From positions 1 through 5,707 of the forward strand of contig JAFUXX010000115.1 in assembly GCA_017476965.1 (NCBI GenBank): a DNA stretch of 5,707 bases. The letters are read 5' to 3'. Positions 1 to 5,584 of this stretch are shown piece by piece (position 1 is the first letter of the stretch; each line of letters starts with the position of its first letter). This stretch comes from Kiritimatiellia bacterium. GTDB lineage: Bacteria; Verrucomicrobiota; Kiritimatiellia; RFP12; UBA3636. The translations under genes were made by a program, and so were the position numbers. The notes below the pieces were generated by a model that saw only the letters and a list, made by a program, of their open reading frames with translations, was not told the DNA's origin and ran no database searches.

Positions 1-215
1 GGCGGCGGCGCCGCGGGCGGCGGAGGCGGAGGCGGAACCTCGGGCGCGCCGCCCCCGTCCTTTTTGGTCGTTTCCGAAGTCGTGTCGGCGGAAACCGCCC
101 CGGCCGCGGCCGCTGCCGCGGTCTCGCCCGGGCGGGGCATCGGGGTGTCGTCCCAGAACAGCGGCAAATCGCGCTGCGGCGGCAGATCCCCGGGCTTGTT
201 TTTCTTCTGGCTCAT
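1..215 (-). CDS. N-terminus of a Pro/Ala-rich protein of unknown function (partial)
   Basis: I do not recognise this protein. The minus-strand frame opens with an ATG at 215-213 and stays open to the window edge, giving 71 residues before the gene leaves the window. It begins MSQKKNKPGDLPPQRD and continues with a short LPLFWDD patch (residues 17-23). A run of six alanines follows (33-38), then a polar Thr/Ser/Lys stretch, then a run of seven prolines (61-67) and more Pro/Ala. This looks like a disordered, low-complexity N-terminal tail or linker ahead of a folded domain outside the window. There is no signal peptide, so the N-terminus is probably cytoplasmic. No Shine-Dalgarno sequence precedes the ATG, but a good sigma-70-like promoter lies immediately upstream, and this supports the start. 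The gene is divergent from the regulator at 347. The coding call rests on the promoter, the open frame and the plausible start; composition alone is weak evidence here because GC-rich DNA is often open by chance. Confidence 0.6.
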   Translation of the reverse strand, partial: MSQKKNKPGDLPPQRDLPLFWDDTPMPRPGETAAAAAAGAVSADTTSETTKKDGGGAPEVPPPPPPPAAPP

Positions 216-223
216 GGCCGCGG

Positions 224-252
224 AGGATACCAAAACGCCCTCCCCCGCGCAA
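224..252 (-). promoter_or_regulatory. Sigma-70-like promoter with extended -10, probably leaderless
   Basis: Read on the minus strand, a -35-like TTGCGC (252-247) is separated by exactly 17 bases from a -10-like TATCCT (229-224). The -10 is preceded by TGG, which fits the extended -10 pattern TGn. Transcription would be expected to start about 6-7 bases beyond the -10, near 217-218, while the ATG begins at 215. The message would therefore have almost no 5' leader, which agrees with the lack of a Shine-Dalgarno sequence. The motif match is read directly; promoter activity and the start site are inferred. Confidence 0.55.
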
Positions 253-266
253 CCGCCGGCCCGCGC

Positions 267-295
267 TTGACACAACCCGCCGACGAACGGAAAAT
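267..295 (+). promoter_or_regulatory. Candidate sigma-70-like promoter for the AraC-family regulator
   Basis: A perfect consensus -35 TTGACA (267-272) is followed after 17 bases by GAAAAT (290-295), which matches four of six -10 positions. The start point would be near 302, giving a leader of about 45 bases before the regulator ATG at 347. It lies in the gap between two divergent genes, and its -35 is only about 15 bases from the -35 of the minus-strand promoter (247-252). The two promoters could therefore compete or share a control protein. The weaker -10 lowers confidence. Confidence 0.45.
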
Positions 296-304
296 CGGGG
301 CCGT

Positions 305-336
305 GCGGCGCGATGGAGCCTTTACGCGCGCGCCGC
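305..336 (+). promoter_or_regulatory. GC-rich inverted repeat in the regulator leader
   Basis: Perfect 8-base arms GCGGCGCG (305-312) and CGCGCCGC (329-336) flank a 16-base loop, ending 10 bases before the regulator ATG. It could be a leader RNA hairpin affecting translation, or an operator for autoregulation. No Shine-Dalgarno sequence is visible between it and the ATG. The arms are simple GC-rich sequence that can pair by chance in this genome, so the functional call is tentative. Confidence 0.25.
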
Positions 337-346
337 CTGCAAGTCC

Positions 347-1501
347 ATGGACAAGCGCCGGATTCTCCTCCTGAAGTCGGCCGACGACCACCCCAAGCAC
401 CGGCAGTGGATCGACGGCGCGCGGCGCTACGCTTCCGCGCGGCAGTGGCGCGTGGACGTGATCCAGAGCGCGGACGCGACGCCGGAACACGTCCGCGCCG
501 TGCTCGAAAGGACAAAGCCGTTCGGTTGCGTCGTCGAAGCGTACGTGAGGCTCGACGCGTTCCCGCCGGATTTCTTCGGCCCCACGCGCGTCTGCTACCT
601 CGATCCGGCGGAGGAAAAGCTGCCGTGGCCCGGCGTCCCCGCCGTCGTCTGCGACAACAGGACCGTGGCGGAGGTCGCGTTCCGCGAACTTTCCGCGACG
701 CTGCCGTCCTCCTACGCCGTGATTCCCTCCACGACGCTGCGCAGCTGGTCGCGCGACCGCGTCCGCGTCTTCAAGTCGCTCGCCAGGGCCGCGGGCAAGC
801 CGTGCCGCGTTTTCCCGGTGTTCCCCCGCGAGCTGGGCTCGGTGCGCGACGCGCGCATGGAGCCGTGGATCGCCTCGCTCCCTTCCGGCTGCGCGATATT
901 CGCCGTCTCGGACCTGCTCGCTTCCATCGCCGCCGGCGCCGCGCGCAAGACCGGCCGGTCCATTCCGCGCGAACTCTCGCTCATCGGCGTCGACGGCAGG
1001 TTCGAGTTCGAAACCGGCGGCGAGTCGTCCATCACCAGCGTGAACGTCGATTTCGAGCGCGCCGGGTTCCTCGCCGCCCAGGCGCTCGACAGGCCCGGCA
1101 CGGGCGTCCTGAAGTTCGGCCCCCTGCTCGTCGCCCGCCACCAGTCCACCGGCGGCCGCGGCCGCCGCGAGGCGCTGATCCGCGACGCCGTGGAAATCAT
1201 CCGCGCCGAGGCCTGCAACGGGCTCACCGCGGCGGCGCTCGCGGCGCGGTTCCCCGGCTCGCGCAACCTCTTCGAGCGCCGTTTCCGCGAAGCGACCGGA
1301 CACTCCGTCCTCAGCGAAATCCTCCACGTGCGCCTCGAAAAGGCGTTCACCATGCTCGCGATGACCGACGTGCCCATCGGCGCCGTCGCCGACTTCTGCG
1401 GCTTCGGCTGCGACAGCGACCTGCGCAAGCTTTTCCGCGCCCGGACCGGAATTTCGATGCGCAAGTGGCGCGACAGCCAGCGCGCCAAGATATTTTCATA
1501 A
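347..1501 (+). CDS. AraC-family transcriptional regulator with LacI/XylR-like ligand-binding domain
   Basis: This is a 384-residue cytoplasmic DNA-binding regulator, close to the length of E. coli XylR (about 390). Residues 1-265 resemble the LacI/periplasmic-binding fold. They include an early strand RILLLK, the segment VVCDNRTVAEVAF (100-112), and a block at 183-216 (AIFAVSDLLAS then PRELSLIGVDG) that matches the conserved second half of LacI-type sensors, followed by SSITSVNVDFERAG (227-240). Residues 275-377 are a C-terminal AraC domain. Its first helix-turn-helix is around 293-317, and its second, around 342-375, carries the family signature GFGCDSDLRKLFRARTG. Regulators of this architecture usually bind a sugar and activate nearby catabolic genes. 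The ATG at 347 gives a family-length protein and no other in-frame start codon lies just upstream, although no clear Shine-Dalgarno sequence precedes it. The gene ends 105 bases before a co-directional exported-protein gene, its most likely target. The ligand cannot be told from sequence. Confidence 0.93.
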   Translation: MDKRRILLLKSADDHPKHRQWIDGARRYASARQWRVDVIQSADATPEHVRAVLERTKPFGCVVEAYVRLDAFPPDFFGPTRVCYLDPAEEKLPWPGVPAVVCDNRTVAEVAFRELSATLPSSYAVIPSTTLRSWSRDRVRVFKSLARAAGKPCRVFPVFPRELGSVRDARMEPWIASLPSGCAIFAVSDLLASIAAGAARKTGRSIPRELSLIGVDGRFEFETGGESSITSVNVDFERAGFLAAQALDRPGTGVLKFGPLLVARHQSTGGRGRREALIRDAVEIIRAEACNGLTAAALAARFPGSRNLFERRFREATGHSVLSEILHVRLEKAFTMLAMTDVPIGAVADFCGFGCDSDLRKLFRARTGISMRKWRDSQRAKIFS

Positions 1502-1528
1502 AAATTCCCACTTGCCCCGTTTGCGCGG

Positions 1529-1537
1529 TGCTACCAT
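1529..1537 (+). promoter_or_regulatory. Candidate extended -10 promoter element for the large exported protein
   Basis: TGCTACCAT (1529-1537) fits the extended -10 form TGnTAnnAT. No good -35 is found at 16-18 bases; the nearest TTG motif (TTGCCC, 1512-1517) is only 14 bases away. A weak -35 is typical of promoters that need an activator, which suits an AraC-type regulator encoded just upstream. Two imperfect copies of a GTTTG(G)CGCG motif lie at 1519-1527 and 1555-1564, 36 bases apart, and could be half-sites. Transcription would begin near 1544, leaving a leader of about 63 bases. Activity is inferred. Confidence 0.35.
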
Positions 1538-1558
1538 CCTGTTGTCGGCGGACGGTTT

Positions 1559-1576
1559 GGCGCGCCGTCGCGCGCC
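1559..1576 (+). promoter_or_regulatory. GC-rich hairpin in the leader of the exported-protein gene
   Basis: Arms GGCGCGC (1559-1565) and GCGCGCC (1570-1576) form a perfect 7-base stem with a four-base loop. It lies downstream of the candidate -10 and about 30 bases before the start codon, so it would be in the 5' leader. It could also be a protein-binding site. The arms are low in complexity, so chance is possible. Confidence 0.3.
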
Positions 1577-1581
1577 GCGGC

Positions 1582-1594
1582 TTGCCGCCGGCAA
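1582..1594 (+). promoter_or_regulatory. Perfect 6-1-6 inverted repeat next to the Shine-Dalgarno sequence
   Basis: TTGCCG (1582-1587) and CGGCAA (1589-1594) are exact reverse complements around a single central C. The site ends 4 bases before the purine-rich ribosome-binding region. As DNA it could be an operator; as RNA it would form a five-base stem with a three-base loop beside the ribosome site. It is less purely GC than the neighbouring repeat, so chance is somewhat less likely. No protein can be assigned. Confidence 0.3.
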
Positions 1595-1596
1595 AC

Positions 1597-1604
1597 GGAA
1601 AGGA
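1597..1604 (+). promoter_or_regulatory. Ribosome binding site of the large exported protein
   Basis: GGAAAGGA (1597-1604) is the only clear Shine-Dalgarno-like sequence in front of a gene in this window. Its first GGA is 7 bases from the ATG at 1607. Its stronger AAAGGA part is only 2 bases from that ATG but 11 bases from a second in-frame ATG at 1616. Both starts are therefore possible, and the three-residue difference does not alter the signal peptide. Confidence 0.55.
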
Positions 1605-1606
1605 AA

Positions 1607-4600
1607 ATGAACCACATGAGCATCGACAACCGGAATCGCGGGCTCTGCGCCCGCTTGACATTCGCGTGCCGCGAGTCCCTCGCCGCATTCGCGGCATTCG
1701 GCCTTGCCGCGCTTTCTTGCGCGAACGACGCGACCGTGTCCGCCTCGCTTTCGCAGGACGGCACGACCTTCACCGCCGCGTTCTCCGGCAACGCAAGCGA
1801 GACGAACTCTCTCTGGGTCGTTTACGACGCGACGGACAAGGGCTCCGGCACCAACGGCTGGGCGCACGTCGAGCGCCTTGGCACCGTCACGCCTGAGACG
1901 AACTCCTGGATCTACGCCGCCCCCGCCGGCTGGGGCGACACGGTGAAGGCCCTGCGCTTCGTCCTCTCCGAAGTGCCCTACGACTACGACTATTCGCTCT
2001 CGTACGTCAACAACTCCGCCAACACGCAGCGCATCGTCCTGGACGATTTCGAGCTCTACGCGAACTACCGCGTTTGCATGCAGGTCCGGACCACCGGAAC
2101 CTCGTCAGCCAACAACGGCGCATTCTTCTCCAACCGCGCAGGCGCCGGGAACGTACAGCCGAATTTCACGCTGTTCGCAATCGGCAAAGCGAACTGGCGC
2201 TTCGACTACAACGAAACAAACAGCGGATATCCCGTCAGCGGCGTGGACGTGAACCAGGATTACTCCATCGTGGCCAGCAGCGCAGGGCTCTACGTGAACG
2301 GCAACGAGATCAAAACTCTCAAAGGCACCGCCGCCACCACCCAGTCGCGGGGCTCTCTCGAATTCTTCTGCGCAAACCAAACTGCCGGCACGATGTCCAA
2401 CATGGGCCTTCGCTTCAACCTCTACGGCGCACAAGTTTACAACGCGCCGACGGGCGGCAACCTTCTTGTGAACCTCGTCCCGATGGTCAAAGACGGCGTG
2501 GCGGGCATGTATGATACCGTGCGCGCCAAATTCTACTTCAGCGACACGGGGACCGAACTCGCCGCCGGCGCGCGCATCGAATCCGCCAACCCGTTCTTCT
2601 CTTCCGCGCTCGTGGCAGTCGAAGAAGAGGGACCGACCGTCTTCACGCCGGCTTCCGCCACGACCGACGCAAACGACTACGACAACCACGACGGCGGCAT
2701 CCTGAACGGCTCCGCCACGCTGACGCTTTCCGGCGCGAACGACTGGGGCGGCTCGTTCACCGTCTCGAACGGCACGCTCGTCGCCGCGTTCGGCCAGGGC
2801 CTCGGCGCGAACGACACGCTCGTCCTCGCCCCGACGAGCGGCCTCAACGGCACGACCGGCGGCTACGGCGGCTGGAACGGCCGCGCCACGGCCTCCTTCG
2901 GCTCGGGACCCGGCCAGATCAAGGTCGCAGCCGGCGGCTCCTACCTCTTCACGGCCGCCGACGGTGGCGAGCTGGAGGTTGATATTGGCGGCGAAGGGGC
3001 GACTCTTCCGCTCACCACCGATTACCGCCGCTTCCTCCTCAACGGCGCGGCCGGCGCCGGAACCCTGACCTTGATGAACCCGATTTCCATCCCGGCGAAC
3101 CAAACGATGATCGTGCGCACCGGCTTCGGCAAGGCGATCCTCGTCGGCGACGTGGTCTCCGCCACGACGGACAGCACCGGCGCCTCGGTCTCGACCTACG
3201 ACCTCGCGAACACCGGTCTCAACAACCCCGGCCAAACGGTCTTTGCCGGCACGGCCAACCGCTTCAAGACGCTCCAGGTGCTGAGCGGCACGTGCGTCAT
3301 GGGCGACGGCTCCTCGACGACGCTCGACGGCAACTTCAAGGTCCAGAACGGCGCGTGCTTCGTCGCGACGAACGCGACGCTCGTCATGACCGGCGCCGCC
3401 GGCTATCTCTCCGACATCCAGGTCCCGGCCGGGACGGCGGAGTTCCGCGGCGGCTCCGCCACGGCGTCCCAGCTCATCGTCGGCACAAGCTACACTGCGG
3501 CCGGAACCGCCCCGGCAACGGCCGCCGTCACGATCGACGGTGCCTTGACGCTGGACGAGTCCCTCTCGGAGAACGCCTACGGCTCGATTACGGTCAACGG
3601 CAGCGCGGCCTCGACGGCGATGACGCTCGAAACCTGCGCCGACGTCTCCGCCGTCAACTGCAATTTCTACCGCCGCAACATCTACCACAACGGCGGCACG
3701 ATGGCGCTCTCCGGCACCTACGGCCTCAACGCCATGGGCCGCGAAGGGACGGCGCGCTACTGGCTCTCCGGCGGCCGCCTCGTCGCCACGCGCGTCGTGC
3801 AATCCGACCCCACGGACGATGTCGCGTCGCCGGTCGCCATCTTCGTCTTCGACGGCGGCACGCTCGCCACGACCTCCTACGCCCAGTCGCCCTTCTTCCA
3901 GAACTTCTCCGGCTCGTCCGCCATCCAGATGACCGCCAAGGGCGGAACGTTCGAGGTCTCGAAAGATACGGCGATCACGAATCCGGTCGTCCACCTGAGC
4001 GGCTCGTGGAACTACGAGGCGGCCGATTACCTCGTCGCCCCTGCCTTCACGAAAACCGGCTCCGCGACGCTCACGCTCTCCGGCGGCGCTTCCACCTGGA
4101 AGTGCGCGACCGACGTCGCGGAAGGCACCCTCGCGCTCGCGTCCGGCGCGAACGCCGCCGCGCTGCCCGCGACGGGCGTAGTGCGCCTCACCGGCGGCAC
4201 GCTCGACCTCGGCGGCAACGCCCAGACAGTGAAAGGGCTGGCCGGAACGGCCGGCAGCGTCGTGAACGGCTCGCTCGCCGCCACCGACGGCATCTACCCC
4301 GGCGGCGCGGGTGCGGTCGGGTCGTTCTCCTGCGGCGCGGCGCTCTCCGGCACGCTCTACATCGACGTCGACGCGGAGACCGGCGCATGCGATTCGATCT
4401 CCGTGCCAACGGGCTCGACGCTCGACCTCTCCGGCATCGACCTCGTCCTGCCCGAGACGATCCCGGAAGGCGTGGAGCGCCTCCGCGTCGTCACCGGCAC
4501 CACGACCGGCGAGTTCAACAGCGTCGCCAACCTCCCGTCCGGCTGGGAGATGAACTACACCGCCGGTTACGCCCAGGCCAGGAAAATCATGGCCTTCGTG

Positions 4601-4615
4601 CTGACGATTCGCTAA
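1607..4615 (+). CDS. Large exported LamG-like / autotransporter-associated beta-strand repeat protein
   Basis: This is a 1002-residue secreted or surface protein with no visible enzymatic motif. Residues 1-39 are a probable signal peptide: an Arg-rich start, a hydrophobic run around 25-37 and a likely cut after SCA (37-39). The ALSC context at 35-38 is a poor lipobox. Residues 40-125 form a small beta-rich domain. Residues 131-320 resemble a LamG/concanavalin A-like domain, with GLYVNGNEI (227-235) and the closing strands LYGAQVYN (272-279) and GMYDTVRAKFYF (300-311). From about 365 to the end is a Gly/Thr/Ala-rich, probably beta-helical passenger with repeats of the autotransporter-associated beta-strand type; GSATLTLSG occurs exactly at 368-376 and 818-826. 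The C-terminus (910-1002) shows no outer-membrane beta-barrel, PEP-CTERM or LPXTG anchor, so its attachment is unclear. Carbohydrate binding or surface structure is the likely role, by inference from the fold and from the neighbouring regulator and GH16 gene. An alternative start is the ATG at 1616. Confidence 0.88.
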   Translation: MNHMSIDNRNRGLCARLTFACRESLAAFAAFGLAALSCANDATVSASLSQDGTTFTAAFSGNASETNSLWVVYDATDKGSGTNGWAHVERLGTVTPETNSWIYAAPAGWGDTVKALRFVLSEVPYDYDYSLSYVNNSANTQRIVLDDFELYANYRVCMQVRTTGTSSANNGAFFSNRAGAGNVQPNFTLFAIGKANWRFDYNETNSGYPVSGVDVNQDYSIVASSAGLYVNGNEIKTLKGTAATTQSRGSLEFFCANQTAGTMSNMGLRFNLYGAQVYNAPTGGNLLVNLVPMVKDGVAGMYDTVRAKFYFSDTGTELAAGARIESANPFFSSALVAVEEEGPTVFTPASATTDANDYDNHDGGILNGSATLTLSGANDWGGSFTVSNGTLVAAFGQGLGANDTLVLAPTSGLNGTTGGYGGWNGRATASFGSGPGQIKVAAGGSYLFTAADGGELEVDIGGEGATLPLTTDYRRFLLNGAAGAGTLTLMNPISIPANQTMIVRTGFGKAILVGDVVSATTDSTGASVSTYDLANTGLNNPGQTVFAGTANRFKTLQVLSGTCVMGDGSSTTLDGNFKVQNGACFVATNATLVMTGAAGYLSDIQVPAGTAEFRGGSATASQLIVGTSYTAAGTAPATAAVTIDGALTLDESLSENAYGSITVNGSAASTAMTLETCADVSAVNCNFYRRNIYHNGGTMALSGTYGLNAMGREGTARYWLSGGRLVATRVVQSDPTDDVASPVAIFVFDGGTLATTSYAQSPFFQNFSGSSAIQMTAKGGTFEVSKDTAITNPVVHLSGSWNYEAADYLVAPAFTKTGSATLTLSGGASTWKCATDVAEGTLALASGANAAALPATGVVRLTGGTLDLGGNAQTVKGLAGTAGSVVNGSLAATDGIYPGGAGAVGSFSCGAALSGTLYIDVDAETGACDSISVPTGSTLDLSGIDLVLPETIPEGVERLRVVTGTTTGEFNSVANLPSGWEMNYTAGYAQARKIMAFVLTIR
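2708..2806 (+). repeat. Autotransporter-associated beta-strand repeat, first clear copy
   Basis: Codons 368-400 of the exported protein encode GSATLTLSGANDWGGSFTVS and continue with the usual NGTLVAAFGQGLG ending. This follows the family pattern: a TLTLSG strand, a second strand, then NGTL and an Ala/Gly turn. Such repeats stack as rungs of a beta-helix in exported passengers. It marks the switch from the LamG-like domain to the passenger. Confidence 0.65.
4058..4246 (+). repeat. Autotransporter-associated beta-strand repeat, second clear copy
   Basis: Codons 818-880 start with the same nine residues, GSATLTLSG, as the first copy and continue to EGTLALASGANAAALP (839-854) and LTGGTLDLGGNAQTVKGLAG (861-880). 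The last block is the classic ending of this repeat family. The two copies use different synonymous codons (for example GCC ACG CTG against GCG ACG CTC), so they are old or independently maintained repeats and not a recent duplication. The material between them is degenerate beta-rich sequence. Confidence 0.7.
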
Positions 4616-4636
4616 ACCGGCAGGGCCCGGCCGCCG

Positions 4637-4688
4637 GGCGGGCCGCCGATTTGGCCCGCCACGGCGGGGCCCGACCTCCGGTCCGGCC
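4637..4688 (+). terminator. Tandem GC-rich hairpins between the exported protein and the GH16 gene
   Basis: The first hairpin has perfect 8-base arms GGCGGGCC (4637-4644) and GGCCCGCC (4653-4660) with an 8-base loop. The second pairs GGCCCGACC (4668-4676) with GGTCCGGCC (4680-4688), eight of nine positions, around a three-base loop. An alternative stem GCCCGG/CCGGGC (4625-4630, 4634-4639) overlaps the first. Neither hairpin is followed by a T-run, only a pyrimidine-rich stretch, so this is not a canonical intrinsic terminator. It may end or weaken transcription, or protect the 3' end of the upstream message. I saw no promoter between it and the GH16 start, which argues for some read-through. 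Confidence 0.45.
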
Positions 4689-4711
4689 GCTTCCTCTTCC
4701 CCGATTCCCCG

Positions 4712-5578
4712 ATGAACCCCACCTTCGACTCCCTTCCCGTCGCTTGCACCGAAACGGCGCCAGTTCCCGATCACGAACCCTCCCTCCTCCCGGCCGGCCG
4801 CAAATTTTCGCTCGTCTGGCACGACGAATTCGACGGCACCGCTCTCGACCGCTCCAAGTGGGACTACCGCCTCTGCATGATGCAGAAGCGGCACCCCGCA
4901 TGGACCGACAGCGCCGTCCGCCTCGACGGCAAAGGCCACGCCGTCTTCGAGATCAAGATCGAGGACGGACGTCCCGTGAGCTCGCAGCTCCAGACCGGCT
5001 ACAACTTCATGGACGCGCCTTACACCGAGACGCTCTGCAACGGCTCCGACCACATCCAGTGGCCGATCGGCAAGCTGAACGCCCCGCTCTTCGAGCATGC
5101 CTTCGGCTACTGGGAGTGCCGCTGCCGACTGCAGCAGATGCCGGGCTGGTGGAGCGCATTCTGGATCCAGAGCCCCACCATCGGCGCTTCGCTCGACCCG
5201 GCGCGCACAGGCGTCGAGATCGACGTCATGGAGTGCTTCAAGCCCGGAATCTGCCACGTCCACAATCTCTTCCAGGGCGGCTACGGCAAGGACAACCTCC
5301 GCACCACCGCCGGATACGACCTCGACATCGACAAGACCGTCTTCCACCGTTTTGGCGTCCTGTGGACCGACACCGGCTACACCTTCTACGTCGACGGCCG
5401 CGAGCACGGCCGCATCGAAGACCACGTCTCCCGCGTTCCCGAATTCGTCATCGTTTCCACCGAAGTGAAAGGCTACCGCCACGCGGACCACGCCCCGGTC
5501 CCCGAAGCCTTCGAAGCCGCCCGCGCCGGAGACGCCTTCCTCGTCGACTACGTCCGCGTCTTCGCCGAAGAGCGGTAA
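4712..5578 (+). CDS. Glycoside hydrolase family 16 enzyme without a signal peptide
   Basis: GH16 enzymes cut beta-1,3 or beta-1,4 links in glycans such as laminarin, agar, porphyran, carrageenan and mixed-linkage glucan, with retention of configuration. In this 288-residue protein the domain opens with LVWHDEFDGTALDRSKW (34-50). GYWECRCRLQQMPGWWSAFW (132-151) forms the strands and aromatic residues lining the cleft. EIDVME (169-174) is the catalytic ExDxxE motif of the beta-bulge subgroup: Glu169 the expected nucleophile, Asp171 the helper and Glu174 the acid/base. The ending AFLVDYVRVF (275-284) is the usual final strand. All key residues are present, so the enzyme is probably active. Unusually there is no signal peptide: about 30 hydrophilic residues lead straight into the domain, and no other in-frame start codon lies between the preceding TAA and 4712. 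Seven cysteines, including one directly after Glu174, are notable. No Shine-Dalgarno sequence precedes the ATG; the leader is pyrimidine-rich. The substrate cannot be assigned. Confidence 0.9.
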   Translation: MNPTFDSLPVACTETAPVPDHEPSLLPAGRKFSLVWHDEFDGTALDRSKWDYRLCMMQKRHPAWTDSAVRLDGKGHAVFEIKIEDGRPVSSQLQTGYNFMDAPYTETLCNGSDHIQWPIGKLNAPLFEHAFGYWECRCRLQQMPGWWSAFWIQSPTIGASLDPARTGVEIDVMECFKPGICHVHNLFQGGYGKDNLRTTAGYDLDIDKTVFHRFGVLWTDTGYTFYVDGREHGRIEDHVSRVPEFVIVSTEVKGYRHADHAPVPEAFEAARAGDAFLVDYVRVFAEER

Positions 5579-5584
5579 GCCGTG

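Noticed and set aside
1..60. GGC/GCC-rich run at the left edge as a simple repeat or CRISPR-like element
   Set aside because: It encodes the Pro/Ala-rich stretch of the minus-strand gene. The repeated look comes from proline and alanine codons.
64..270. Plus-strand 68-codon frame at the left edge
   Set aside because: It is the complement of the minus-strand Pro-rich gene, which has the better start and promoter. The plus-strand product has Ala and Ser/Gly runs and no plausible upstream signals.
212..1327. Minus-strand open frame of 371 codons antisense to the regulator
   Set aside because: Low-complexity Ala/Arg/Gly/Glu translation without motifs; a shadow of the regulator gene.
1709..1720. 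Lipoprotein signal (ALSC) in the exported protein
   Set aside because: Position -3 is Ala and -2 is Leu, a poor match to the lipobox. A normal cut after SCA at residue 39 fits better.
313..1896. Plus-strand open frame of 527 codons over the regulator
   Set aside because: It overlaps the AraC-family regulator in another frame, is extremely Arg/Pro-rich and shows no domain. The regulator frame has clear family motifs.
4613..4714. The exported protein and GH16 are in the same frame, with no stop in the 32 codons between TAA and the GH16 ATG, suggesting stop-codon readthrough to a fusion
   Set aside because: A 96-base stop-free gap is unremarkable at this GC content, the intergenic translation is Pro/Gly/Arg-rich junk and the gap forms strong hairpins. 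There is no specific readthrough signal.
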